Source of the DNA: a virus
Length of the DNA: 22,983 nt
Direction: 5' to 3' (one strand)
Virus record (IMG/VR): IMGVR_UViG_3300046000_000001
Coordinates: 1-22,983 of that record
The notes below the pieces were generated by a model that was not told the origin of the DNA, did not search any database, and worked only from the letters and a program-made list of their open reading frames with translations. Below are positions 5,174 to 12,817 of the stretch, in pieces. Every line of letters begins with the position of its first letter. The stretch's first letter is position 1. The translations under genes were made by a program, and so were the position numbers.

Positions 5174-5202
5174 TTGACATACTAACCAAAGTGTGATATA
5201 TT
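5174..5202 (+). promoter_or_regulatory. Sigma70 promoter of the large terminase
   Basis: TTGACA (5174-5179), a 17-bp spacer and TATATT (5197-5202) with a TGA extended -10 element (5194-5196). The predicted transcription start is at about 5209, which is the A of the terminase ATG. The only non-coding gap in this part of the window (5165-5208) is filled by this promoter. Confidence 0.75.
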
Positions 5203-5208
5203 AGCAAC

Positions 5209-6750
5209 ATGAACCAGCAACACGTGATTAACGACCAAATCAGGCAGGCAGCAGAGAATGACCTTGAGGTCTTTGTTCGTCTGGTAGCTCCTGAACAAGT
5301 CTTGGGTCAGTGTCACTCTGAGTTGCTACAGTGGTGGACACGACAGGATTCTAAGACACATCAGCTTGTGTTGTTCCCTCGTGACCACCAGAAGTCTCGT
5401 ATGGTTGCTTACCGAGTAGTTTGGGAACTCACGAAGAACCCTACGCTACGTGTACTCTATATCTCTGCTACGGCTAACCTTGCGGAGAAGCAGCTAGGCT
5501 TTATGAAAGGTATCTTTACCTCTGAGGTATATCGTCGTTACTGGCCTGAGCACGTCCATCCTGAAGAAGGTAAGCGTACTCGTTGGACCACCTCGGAGAT
5601 TGCGTTAGACCATCCTCAGCGTAAGAAAGAAAACGTACGTGACCCTAGCATCTTCACTGGTGGCCTCACTACTTCCCTTACTGGTATGCACTGCGACATT
5701 GCAGTTCTTGACGATGTGGTTGTCTATGAAAACGCATACACTAATGAAGGCCGTGACAAAGTAAGAAGCCAGTATTCTCTGTTGTCGTCCATCGAAGGTG
5801 CTGAGGCTCGTGAGTGGGTTGTAGGCACTCGCTACCATCCGATTGATCTGTATAACGACTTGATGCAGATGATTGAGGATCAGTACGACAAAGATGGTGG
5901 TAAGGTTGGCGAAGAGAACATCTACGAAATCTTTGAACGTGCAGTAGAAGATAGGGGCGACGGTACGGGTGAGTTCCTGTGGCCTCGTCAGCAACGTAAA
6001 GACGGTAAGTGGTTTGGTTTCGACCAACAGATTCTAGCTAAGAAGCGTGGGCAGTACCTCGACAAAGGACAGTTCAGGGCGCAGTACTACAACGATCCTA
6101 CGGACCCAGATAACGTACCCGTAGGCTCCGACAAGTTTCAGTACTATGACCGTAAGCATCTCCACCTTGATAATGGTTACTGGTTCTACAAGACGCACCG
6201 CCTGAACGTTTACTGTGCAGTGGACTTTGCGTTTAGCCTTAGTAAGAAAGCTGACTACACTGCTATGGTTGTCGTCGGTGTCGATGGTGAGAATAACGTC
6301 TACGTCTTAGAGATTGATCGTTTCCGTACGGATCGCATCAGTGACTACTTCGACCATATTCTACAGCTTAGCAATAAGTGGTCGTTCAGGAAGATGAGGG
6401 CAGAAGTCACGGTGGCTCAGGTAGCTATTGTGAAGCAGCTTAAAGAACTCATCAAGCAACATGGTTTGTCGATCTCAATCGAAGAGTACCGACCGAATAA
6501 GGGCAGTAAGGAAGAGCGTATCGCAGCCGTCCTTGAGCCTCGTTACGACAACCTTTCGATCTGGCACTATAGAGGCGGTAATACTCAAATCCTTGAGGAA
6601 GAACTGTCTAGCCGTAACCCAGCCCACGACGACGTTAAGGACGCCCTAGCTTCTGCTGTCGACATGGCTGTGAAACCTATGAAGAACGTTCAGCGCAGCA
6701 AGAGTAGCAATATCGTCTGGGCTAACTCACGATTTAGAGGCAGTGCATAA
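5209..6750 (+). CDS. terL: Terminase large subunit
   Basis: ATPase and nuclease that pumps DNA into the procapsid and cuts concatemers, 513 residues. A diverged Walker A loop FPRDHQKS lies at 56-63 and Walker B IAVLDD at 164-169, followed by a coupling segment VVGTRYHPID (204-213). The C-terminal RNase H-fold nuclease shows the first catalytic Asp in CAVDFAFS (Asp339) and the last acidic cluster in NPAHDDVKDA (470-479). The length is normal for the family. No Shine-Dalgarno sequence precedes the ATG, and the predicted transcription start coincides with it, so initiation may be leaderless. The stop overlaps the portal start (TAATG), with AGAGG at 6736-6740. The small subunit lies far upstream, beyond the fibre cassette. 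Confidence 0.93.
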   Translation: MNQQHVINDQIRQAAENDLEVFVRLVAPEQVLGQCHSELLQWWTRQDSKTHQLVLFPRDHQKSRMVAYRVVWELTKNPTLRVLYISATANLAEKQLGFMKGIFTSEVYRRYWPEHVHPEEGKRTRWTTSEIALDHPQRKKENVRDPSIFTGGLTTSLTGMHCDIAVLDDVVVYENAYTNEGRDKVRSQYSLLSSIEGAEAREWVVGTRYHPIDLYNDLMQMIEDQYDKDGGKVGEENIYEIFERAVEDRGDGTGEFLWPRQQRKDGKWFGFDQQILAKKRGQYLDKGQFRAQYYNDPTDPDNVPVGSDKFQYYDRKHLHLDNGYWFYKTHRLNVYCAVDFAFSLSKKADYTAMVVVGVDGENNVYVLEIDRFRTDRISDYFDHILQLSNKWSFRKMRAEVTVAQVAIVKQLKELIKQHGLSISIEEYRPNKGSKEERIAAVLEPRYDNLSIWHYRGGNTQILEEELSSRNPAHDDVKDALASAVDMAVKPMKNVQRSKSSNIVWANSRFRGSA

Positions 6751-8495
6751 TGGCCGGAACTACCATCGAACTTGAGCACCTGCTTAACCCCGATACTCTC
6801 GCTGTCGAGATCGCTAATCGTTGGGTCGAGTGGAACTCTCTGCGTGACAAGTGGCTTGTCGAAAAGAAAGAACTCCGTAACTACCTCTACGCTACGGACA
6901 CTCGTACGACGAAGAATGCTGCCCTTCCGTGGTCGAACTCTACGACGACCCCTAAGCTGACGCAGATCATGGACAACCTCCATGCGAACTACTTTGCTAC
7001 TCTGTTCCCCCAGCAGAAGTGGATGCGTTGGGAAGGCACCTCGGCTGCAGATGGCACTAAAGCTAAGCGTGATGTCATTCAAGCGTACATGGACAATAAG
7101 GTCCGTCAGTCTGACTTTGTGAACACCGCTTCTAGCCTTCTGTACGATTGGATTCAGTACGGTAACTGCTTTGCTACTGTCGAGTGGAACCAAGACTACA
7201 ACGTCAAGGAATCCGGCGAAGTAACGACGAATTACATTGGACCTCGTCTGGTCCGTATTTCTCCTTACGACATCGTATTTAACCCTACGGCCTCTGACTT
7301 CTACAAGACGCCCAAGATCATCAAGAGCATTCTTACCCTCGGTGAGATCAAACGGATGATCGACAAAGACCCGTCTAAGGCTCATTGGCAAGCCATTATC
7401 GACAAGATGATGTACGCTCGGGCTTCTATCCGTTCGGCTGACTCTGCGTATAACAAAGCTGACGGTTTCATTGCTGATGGCTTTACGTCGATCCAGCAGT
7501 ATTATGAGTCGGACTATGTTGAGGTTCTCTCGTTCTACGGGGACATCTTCGACTACAACGAGAACAAGCTCCACTCGGATCGTATCATCACTGTTGTCGA
7601 CCGTGCTTACGTTTTGGACAATGAAGAGAACCCCTCGTGGCTGGGCCATGCGCCTATCTTCATGTCGGGTTGGCGTCCTCGCCCGGATAACCTGTACGCT
7701 ATGGGTCCGTTGGATAACCTCGTCGGTATGCAGTATCGTATCGACCACCTTGAGAACCTTAAGGCAGACGTATTCGACCAGATTGCCTACCCTGTGATGA
7801 AGATTCGTGGGGACGTAGAGGACTTTGACTTTGCACCGGGTGCTCGTATTTACCTTGGTGAAGAAGGCGACGTAGGCTACCTGCAGCCCGATGGCACTGC
7901 CCTTCAAGCTGACCTGCAAATCCAACTCCTTGAGAACAAGATGGAGGAGATGGCTGGTGCTCCTCGTCAGGCTATGGGTATCCGTACGCCCGGTGAGAAG
8001 ACTGCCTTTGAGGTCCAGAGCCTGCAGAACTCAGCCTCGCGTATCTTTGAGCACAAGACTGCCCACTTTGAGCGTACGTTCCTTGAGCCTATTATGAACG
8101 CTATGCTGGAAGTTGCTCGTCGTAACATGAACATGTCGGACACCATCCGGGTTCTTGACGACGCCACTGGGGCTATCTTGTTCCGTAGCATTACCAAAGA
8201 CGATATCACTGCCAAGGGTAAGATTGTTCCTGTCGGTGCTCGTCACTTCGCTGAACGTGCTCGTCGGGTACAGAACCTTACGCAGCTTTACCAGCTTAAG
8301 CTTGCCGACCCCACTATTGCCCCTCACTTGTCGGGTAAGGAGATGGCTAAGATCATGGCTGAAGAGCTTGGTGAGCCTCGTCTGTACGGTGAGAACATCA
8401 GCGTTATCGAACAACTTGAGACCCAACAGACCGTTCAGGAAGCCGAGATGGTTAACCAAGAACAACTGATGGCTGCTCAGCAGATGGGTGTTTAA
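6750..8495 (+). CDS. Portal (head-tail connector) protein
   Basis: 581 residues. It forms the dodecameric ring at the unique vertex through which DNA enters and leaves, and to which the tail attaches. Recognisable podovirus portal segments include the N-terminal helix EIANRWVEWNSLRDKWLVEK, then TTTPKLTQIMDNLHANYFAT with LFPQQKWMRW, the clip and wing region with PRLVRISPYDIVFNPTA, and the stem region GPLDNLVGMQYRIDHLENLK with the downstream AGAPRQAMGIRTPGEKTAFE. The C-terminus is Gln- and Glu-rich, as in T7-like portals. Position directly after the terminase and before the scaffold is canonical. The start shares one base with the terminase stop. Length fits the family. Confidence 0.92.
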   Translation: MAGTTIELEHLLNPDTLAVEIANRWVEWNSLRDKWLVEKKELRNYLYATDTRTTKNAALPWSNSTTTPKLTQIMDNLHANYFATLFPQQKWMRWEGTSAADGTKAKRDVIQAYMDNKVRQSDFVNTASSLLYDWIQYGNCFATVEWNQDYNVKESGEVTTNYIGPRLVRISPYDIVFNPTASDFYKTPKIIKSILTLGEIKRMIDKDPSKAHWQAIIDKMMYARASIRSADSAYNKADGFIADGFTSIQQYYESDYVEVLSFYGDIFDYNENKLHSDRIITVVDRAYVLDNEENPSWLGHAPIFMSGWRPRPDNLYAMGPLDNLVGMQYRIDHLENLKADVFDQIAYPVMKIRGDVEDFDFAPGARIYLGEEGDVGYLQPDGTALQADLQIQLLENKMEEMAGAPRQAMGIRTPGEKTAFEVQSLQNSASRIFEHKTAHFERTFLEPIMNAMLEVARRNMNMSDTIRVLDDATGAILFRSITKDDITAKGKIVPVGARHFAERARRVQNLTQLYQLKLADPTIAPHLSGKEMAKIMAEELGEPRLYGENISVIEQLETQQTVQEAEMVNQEQLMAAQQMGV

Positions 8496-8734
8496 TGCAA
8501 GCTGTATGGCTTAGAGGCGTCAAGGACTCTGATCGGAACCAACGCAAACAAGAAGTGTTGTCGTACCGTAATGCCTTCGACGACCTACGTGAAATTCTAG
8601 AGCAGCACTATGTCCGTAAGGAAGCTGTTCGGGATTATTCCCCCGGTTGGGAATACAAACAGATCGCCGTGAATGAATATAACGCTGTTCTCGACGATCT
8701 ACTCAACTTAATCGACCTTAACCACAAGGACTAA
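8495..8734 (+). CDS. Small conserved protein between portal and scaffold
   Basis: 79 residues, starting on the last base of the portal stop (TAATG), so translation is coupled to the portal. The sequence is highly charged and helical (RNQRKQEVLSYRNAFDDLRE, then DYSPGWEYKQIAVNEYNAVL and LLNLIDL). Proteins of this size and pattern are frequent at this place in marine podoviruses but have no assigned function. There are no membrane segments or catalytic motifs. A head-assembly or virion role is the simplest guess from context. Confidence 0.55.
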   Translation: MQAVWLRGVKDSDRNQRKQEVLSYRNAFDDLREILEQHYVRKEAVRDYSPGWEYKQIAVNEYNAVLDDLLNLIDLNHKD

Positions 8735-8738
8735 CAAT

Positions 8739-9521
8739 TTGACAAACGTGTTCGACCAAGCTCAGCAACCAACTGGGCAGAGTCAAGAGAGCCAAGCACC
8801 ACAGACGACAACTGAACAACAGGAGTCATATCTGGCAAAGCTCGTCGCCACTAAGGGAGAGAACTGGAAAGACCCTGAAGTGCTGGCCAAAGGCAAACTC
8901 GAAGCTGATGGCTACATTAAAAATCTGGAAGATCAACTTACGCAGATGCGTGAAGACCTCCAGAAACAGGACTATGCCAAGACTCTACTCGAAGAACTGC
9001 AGACCAAGGCCATGTCGCCCACCAACGTGAAACCTGCAGCGGCTAACAACAATAATAACGGTGGCACTAATACTGATGGCAATACCCCGCCGCAAGTGAG
9101 TGAGGATATCCTAAAGAGCCTTGTTGAGAAAACTCTGACTGCACGAGACCGAGATAATACTGTAAAGCAGAACCTCGCTCTTGTCGATCAGGAACTTGAG
9201 AAGACCTACGGTACTGAGGCCCCTGCCGTTGTCCAGAAGAAAGCCGAAGAACTTGGCTTGACTGTGCAGCGTCTACAGGAACTAGCGTCTGAGTCCCCTA
9301 ACGCCTTCTTTAACCTGATTGGTGAACCGAAGAAATCCTTCCAACCTATTGTGTCGGGGACGGTTCGCACGGAAGGGGTCAACATGCAAGCTTCGGCGGA
9401 GCGTAATTTCGATTACTACCAAAAACTCCGTCGGGAAAGTAAATCCCTCTACTATACTCCCAAGGTTCAACGACAGATGATGGATGATGCTGCTCGTCTT
9501 GGGAATAAGTGGAAACCATAA
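8739..9521 (+). CDS. Scaffolding (capsid assembly) protein
   Basis: 260 residues. It directs procapsid assembly and is later lost. The composition is typical: a Gln/Thr/Ser-rich N-terminus (about 8-29), acidic helices, a coiled coil around 60-90, a low-complexity Asn/Gly stretch (about 101-110), then further helices and a short basic C-terminus that would bind the capsid protein. The start is a TTG at 8739: AAGGA (8726-8730) is 8 nt upstream, while the next candidate, GTG at 8748, would be 17 nt away. The weak start may hold expression below that of the capsid protein. Position between portal and capsid genes supports the call. Confidence 0.82.
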   Translation: MTNVFDQAQQPTGQSQESQAPQTTTEQQESYLAKLVATKGENWKDPEVLAKGKLEADGYIKNLEDQLTQMREDLQKQDYAKTLLEELQTKAMSPTNVKPAAANNNNNGGTNTDGNTPPQVSEDILKSLVEKTLTARDRDNTVKQNLALVDQELEKTYGTEAPAVVQKKAEELGLTVQRLQELASESPNAFFNLIGEPKKSFQPIVSGTVRTEGVNMQASAERNFDYYQKLRRESKSLYYTPKVQRQMMDDAARLGNKWKP

Positions 9522-9538
9522 ACTAGGAGAAGACTAAA

Positions 9539-10507
9539 ATGGCTATGACTACTGCCAATATGAGTCTCCTTACTCGCTCGGAAGTATGGTCTTCGGAGCT
9601 TAAGGAAATTCTGCGCGACGAAATGATGGCACAACGCTACGTGCGTATGCTTGACGGCTTCCCTGACGGCGACCAGTTCACGATCCCGTCGATTGGCCAA
9701 GCTCAGGTTGACAACTACGCAGAAGATACTGCCGTTGTTTACCGTCCGATGGACACTGGTGAGTTCACTTTCACCATCGACAAGTATCTGTCGTCGGCTA
9801 CCTACATCACCAAGAAAGCTGAGCAAGATTCGTACTACTCGGCTGAACTGATGTCGCGCTTCGTGCCGGAACAAGAGCGGGCCATCATGGCTCACTTCGA
9901 AGCCACCACGTTCGCTGCACCTGAAGCTGGTATTTCGGCTAACTCGGAAGCTGCAATTGATGGCATTGGCCACCGTTTTGCTGGTTCGGGTACTGGCGCT
10001 GTGATCGCGGTTTCGGACTTTGCTCGTGCTCGTTACGCTCTCAAGAAGGCTAACGTTCCCGACACCAACCTGATCGCTGTCGTTGACCCTTCGGTTGAAT
10101 ACACGATCAACACCCTGACCAACCTTGTGTCGGTCTCGGATAACCCGCGTTGGGAAGGCGTTGTCGCTGATGGCATCGCTACTGGTATGCGCTTCGTGAA
10201 GAACGTGTACGGCTTCGACGTGTATACCTCGAACTACCTTGCTACCGCAACCGATTCGGCTCTGACCAACAAAGCTGCTTCGCCCGGTAACGTTGACTTC
10301 TCGACCAACAACGGCAAGGTTAACCTGTTCTTCTCGGCTGCTCCCGCTGCTCAGGCTTTTGTCGGTGCATGGCGTCAGATGCCGGAAGTGGACTACGAGT
10401 ACAACAAAGACTTCCAGCGTCACGAGTATGTTACGACTTCTCGTTATGGTGTTAAGCTGTACCGTCCCGAGAACATGGTTCGTGTTATCACGAAAACCAA
10501 CGTGTAA
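9539..10507 (+). CDS. Major capsid protein
   Basis: 322 residues. It builds the icosahedral shell and should have the HK97 fold. Recognisable segments include LLTRSEVWSSELKEILRDEM near the N-terminus, YVRMLDGFPDGDQFTIPSIG (start of the E-loop region), FTFTIDKYLSSATYITKKAE and the C-terminal EYNKDFQRHEYVTTSRYGVK followed by LYRPENMVRVI. These match capsid proteins of T7-like marine podoviruses. AGGAG (9525-9529) lies 9 nt before the ATG, one of the better ribosome sites here, and the codons are biased towards C-ending and TCG forms more than in neighbouring genes, as expected for the most abundant protein. It follows the scaffold by 17 nt. Confidence 0.93.
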   Translation: MAMTTANMSLLTRSEVWSSELKEILRDEMMAQRYVRMLDGFPDGDQFTIPSIGQAQVDNYAEDTAVVYRPMDTGEFTFTIDKYLSSATYITKKAEQDSYYSAELMSRFVPEQERAIMAHFEATTFAAPEAGISANSEAAIDGIGHRFAGSGTGAVIAVSDFARARYALKKANVPDTNLIAVVDPSVEYTINTLTNLVSVSDNPRWEGVVADGIATGMRFVKNVYGFDVYTSNYLATATDSALTNKAASPGNVDFSTNNGKVNLFFSAAPAAQAFVGAWRQMPEVDYEYNKDFQRHEYVTTSRYGVKLYRPENMVRVITKTNV

Positions 10508-10523
10508 TTAGGAGGGATATAAC

Positions 10524-11009
10524 ATGTCTTACACTAACGCTGACGGTCTCTTTGTCCTGACCGATGGTGCTCAGGGTGCTGTTAACGACGAAGGCGTCAC
10601 CGTTCGCGGTGCTCGTCAGGTCATCACCAAGAAGCTGTCTCTGGCTGCTCTTGGTTCGTCGTTTGGTTCCTCGAACATCGACCCGCTGGAAGCTATGATC
10701 CCGGCTGGTGCTATCATCGTGAATGCCGATCTGGTTATCACTGACGCTGCTACCTCGGGTGGCTCGGCTACGTTGACCATTGGTACTTACAACGCTGCTG
10801 GTACCGTTGTGGATGCTGACGGCATTGATGCTGCTATCGCTCTGACTGCTATCGACGCAGACGGTGACGTGGTGCAGTGTGATGGCGCTCAGGTGTCTGG
10901 TGTCGTTACCGTGGGTTCGGCCCCGGTCTACATTGGCGCTCTGTACGGTACGGCTGCGTTCACCGCTGGCTCGGCTGTGCTGATCGTCGAGTACATCAAG
11001 GTCGAGTAA
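10524..11009 (+). CDS. Capsid decoration-like structural protein
   Basis: 161 residues, small, rich in Gly, Ala, Thr and Val, with predicted beta strands throughout (for example DPLEAMIPAGAIIVNADLVI, then TSGGSATLTIGTYNAAGTVV and SAVLIVEYIKVE). Proteins of this pattern lie just after the capsid gene in many marine podoviruses and are taken as head decoration or head-fibre proteins. It has the strongest Shine-Dalgarno sequence in the window, AGGAGG (10511-10516), 7 nt before the ATG, consistent with near-stoichiometric expression with the capsid protein. It is the last gene before the candidate terminator hairpins at 11019. The exact role is inferred from position and composition. Confidence 0.6.
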   Translation: MSYTNADGLFVLTDGAQGAVNDEGVTVRGARQVITKKLSLAALGSSFGSSNIDPLEAMIPAGAIIVNADLVITDAATSGGSATLTIGTYNAAGTVVDADGIDAAIALTAIDADGDVVQCDGAQVSGVVTVGSAPVYIGALYGTAAFTAGSAVLIVEYIKVE

Positions 11010-11018
11010 TTGACCCTA

Positions 11019-11055
11019 GGGGTGTTGCTTAAGTGTGACACCCCACACTATTTTG
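11019..11055 (+). terminator. Candidate terminator, two overlapping hairpins
   Basis: GGGGTGT (11019-11025) can pair with ACACCCC (11038-11044). Alternatively AGTGTG (11032-11037) can pair with CACACT (11044-11049), followed directly by ATTTT. The second is short but has the better U-tract position. The two stems share bases and exclude each other. Position after the head genes and before a new promoter fits partial termination. Confidence 0.5.
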
Positions 11056-11075
11056 ATGGTCTGTTACGATTGTAC

Positions 11076-11103
11076 TTGACAGATTCTCAAAACAGTGTAT
11101 AAT
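11076..11103 (+). promoter_or_regulatory. Consensus sigma70 promoter of the tail operon
   Basis: Perfect TTGACA (11076-11081) and TATAAT (11098-11103) with a 16-bp spacer, preceded by CAGTG like the other promoters here. The start is expected near 11110, giving a leader of about 95 nt before the ATG at 11204. It gives the tail and internal-core genes their own transcript. Confidence 0.8.
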
Positions 11104-11109
11104 AAGCTT

Positions 11110-11203
11110 AAGTGCTTCCCAATGGACATATACTGTATATCTCTATAGCTTCTAACGTCAGACTGACTCGTCTGTAAGATGATACAGCTTAAGGACTCTC
11201 CGT
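11110..11203 (+). promoter_or_regulatory. Structured 5' leader of the tail operon
   Basis: The leader holds a 13-bp dyad ATATAC-T-GTATAT (11128-11140) and a hairpin CAGAC-N6-GTCTG (11159-11174). The hairpin lies inside a 24-nt module (11157-11180) whose two halves also occur, 30 nt apart, in the candidate small RNA on the minus strand at 268-321. The ribosome site AAGGA (around 11192-11196) follows. An ATG at 11179 opens a 10-codon frame that overlaps the true start out of frame, and another 8-codon frame lies at 11122-11148; neither has a clear ribosome site. Confidence 0.45.
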
Positions 11204-11767
11204 ATGGCTAACGTAAACCACAACACTCTGACTGACCCTTACCTCCACGAACCCAAGGGTGTCTCTACTGCTCTGGCAGGTCAAATCTACGTAGCTGATG
11301 GTGCTGGTAGTGGAGATTGGGTAGAGAATAGCCGTATCGTAGGTGGGTACCTTACGTTCTCCACTGGCAGTCCGTACGCCCACTCTGTCACTACCTCTGA
11401 TACCGTTCTGAACCCTACCTTCACTCTGTCGACCAATAACGGATTTACAGGGTTGTCGTCCCCTAACGCTCGTATCCGTTACGATGGTACTGAGACCATT
11501 AACGCTAGCATGGACGCAATCTTCTCCGTTCAGCAATCTTCTGGGTCGGCTAAACAAGTTCAGATGGCTTTCTTTAAGAATGGTACGGAGCTTACAGGTA
11601 GCCGTATGATTGCTACCGCAGACTCTGGTCAGTGGCACGTCATTGCTCTTAAGTTTAATACGACTATGGCGACTAACGATTACCTTGAAGTGTTCATCAA
11701 GGCTGACGCATCAGCTACCATTAACTTTGCTTCTGGCTACCTCCGCATCAGTGGGATTGCAGCGTAA
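11204..11767 (+). CDS. Fibre protein with C1q/TNF-like fold (inferred)
   Basis: 187 residues. The N-terminus MANVNHNTLTDPYLHEPKGV with a following AGQIYVADGAGSGDW is a recurrent anchor of head or tail fibre proteins in marine podoviruses. The C-terminal part, from about residue 88, alternates strands (RIRYDGTETINASMDAIFSV, then QMAFFKNGTEL and MATNDYLEVFIKADASATIN), with a KNG turn and an NDYLEVFIKA strand. This is the pattern of a trimeric jelly-roll of C1q/TNF type used for receptor binding. AAGGA precedes the ATG. It is first in the tail operon. The structural role is likely; whether it sits on head or tail, and the fold, are inference. Confidence 0.6.
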   Translation: MANVNHNTLTDPYLHEPKGVSTALAGQIYVADGAGSGDWVENSRIVGGYLTFSTGSPYAHSVTTSDTVLNPTFTLSTNNGFTGLSSPNARIRYDGTETINASMDAIFSVQQSSGSAKQVQMAFFKNGTELTGSRMIATADSGQWHVIALKFNTTMATNDYLEVFIKADASATINFASGYLRISGIAA

Positions 11768-12504
11768 TGAAGAAGACACTCTTGGAGATGGTGAGTTCGA
11801 TCCTTTCGGATATGGACTCTGAAGCTGTAAACTCCATCAGCGACACCGTAGAAGCTCAGCAGGTAGCCTCAGTCATTGAGGACGTGTACTACAACATCAT
11901 TGCTGCACGTAACATCCCAGAGCATCAGCAGCTTCTCAAACTTACTTCTTTGTCGTCATCCGTACGTCCCACCCATTTCCAGTACCCTACGAATACCCGT
12001 GACATCGTGGACTTGTCGTACAACATCGACGTACAGGGTGGCGTTAACTACCAAGAGATTCACTTCGTTGAGCCTCTGGACTTCCTCAAGCGGATGCCGT
12101 ATAATAACCCCGACAGTACTCTTGTCGTCCCAGATGCAGTAGCGTCCACTTCGTTGGTTATCTTCAAAGACAGGATGCCTACGTATTACACCTCGTTTGA
12201 TGATCTCCACATCGTGATGAATGCTTACGATGCTTCCGTAGAGACCATCCTACAGGCATCTAAGACTCGGGCCTACGGTACGGTTTATCCTACGTTTACC
12301 ATCGCTGATAGCTTCACCCCTGATCTTGACGACACCATGCTACCCTACCTTCTGGCTGAGGCTAAGTCCACTTGCTTCTCCCTCTTCAAGTCTGGGTCGG
12401 ACCCTAAGGTGGAGCAGGCTGCTCGTCGTTTGAAGTCTTTCGTTCAGAATGACATGTATCGGACTAAACGCCCTAACGTACGCAACCACTACGGCAGGAA
12501 TTGA
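11767..12504 (+). CDS. Tail tubular protein A-like (gatekeeper)
   Basis: 245 residues. Homolog in position and pattern of T7 gp11, which forms the ring between portal and nozzle. The N-terminal helix-rich segment (TLLEMVSSILSDMDSEAVNS, then EAQQVASVIEDVYYNIIAAR), the central YPTNTRDIVDLSYNI with a following VEPLDFLKRMPYN, and a helical C-terminus LLAEAKSTCFSLFKSGSDPK before QAARRL are characteristic of the family. The start shares a base with the upstream stop (TAATG). The usual partner, tubular protein B, lies downstream after one small gene. Confidence 0.85.
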   Translation: MKKTLLEMVSSILSDMDSEAVNSISDTVEAQQVASVIEDVYYNIIAARNIPEHQQLLKLTSLSSSVRPTHFQYPTNTRDIVDLSYNIDVQGGVNYQEIHFVEPLDFLKRMPYNNPDSTLVVPDAVASTSLVIFKDRMPTYYTSFDDLHIVMNAYDASVETILQASKTRAYGTVYPTFTIADSFTPDLDDTMLPYLLAEAKSTCFSLFKSGSDPKVEQAARRLKSFVQNDMYRTKRPNVRNHYGRN

Positions 12505-12505
12505 A

Positions 12506-12817
12506 TTGGTAGAGTTTGAAGAATACCCAGAGAAACAAATCTGTATTTGTCGTTGCCCTGAAAAGATGCTTACGGCCCTGACGATCCAGAAAGACCGTAG
12601 CGGATTTATCTTCTTCGAGATTGTGACCGACAAAGGGGTAATGCCCATGGAGCTAAAGGGGAGCTACTCTTCTATCCCTAAGGCTAAGGAAGCTGTCGAG
12701 CACTACGTTCGAAACATGAAAGAGACTATCGGTGCGCGTCGTGAGAACTTCGCCAAAGAACGAGAAGAACGGAAAGCGTTAAAAGATGCCCCAAAGTCTG
12801 ACTCAGAAGGTAGTTAA
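12506..12817 (+). CDS. Small conserved protein between tubular A and B
   Basis: 103 residues from a TTG at 12506; AGGA (12496-12499) lies 6 nt upstream and the TTG sits 1 nt after the tubular A stop. An in-frame ATG at 12449 would overlap tubular A by 56 nt and lacks a ribosome site, so I prefer TTG. The first half (VEFEEYPEKQICICRCPEKM, then GFIFFEIVTDKGVMPMELKG) looks like a compact beta fold with three Cys near the start (ICICRCPE). The second half is a charged helix (KEAVEHYVRNMKETIGARRE). It ends inside the tubular B gene. I do not recognise a function. Confidence 0.5.
   Translation: MVEFEEYPEKQICICRCPEKMLTALTIQKDRSGFIFFEIVTDKGVMPMELKGSYSSIPKAKEAVEHYVRNMKETIGARRENFAKEREERKALKDAPKSDSEGS

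Noticed and set aside
6690-7925. Minus-strand frame of 411 residues opposite the portal gene
   Set aside because: Long antisense frames are expected here from the codon bias of the sense gene. The product is Val/Arg-rich and unlike any family, and there is no promoter or ribosome site.
9467-10423. Minus-strand frame of 318 residues opposite the capsid gene
   Set aside because: Antisense mirror of a strongly codon-biased gene with no start signals. The sense gene is certain.
12449-12505. ATG at 12449 as start of the small gene after tubular A
   Set aside because: It lies within tubular A and lacks a ribosome site, whereas the TTG at 12506 has AGGA at good spacing.
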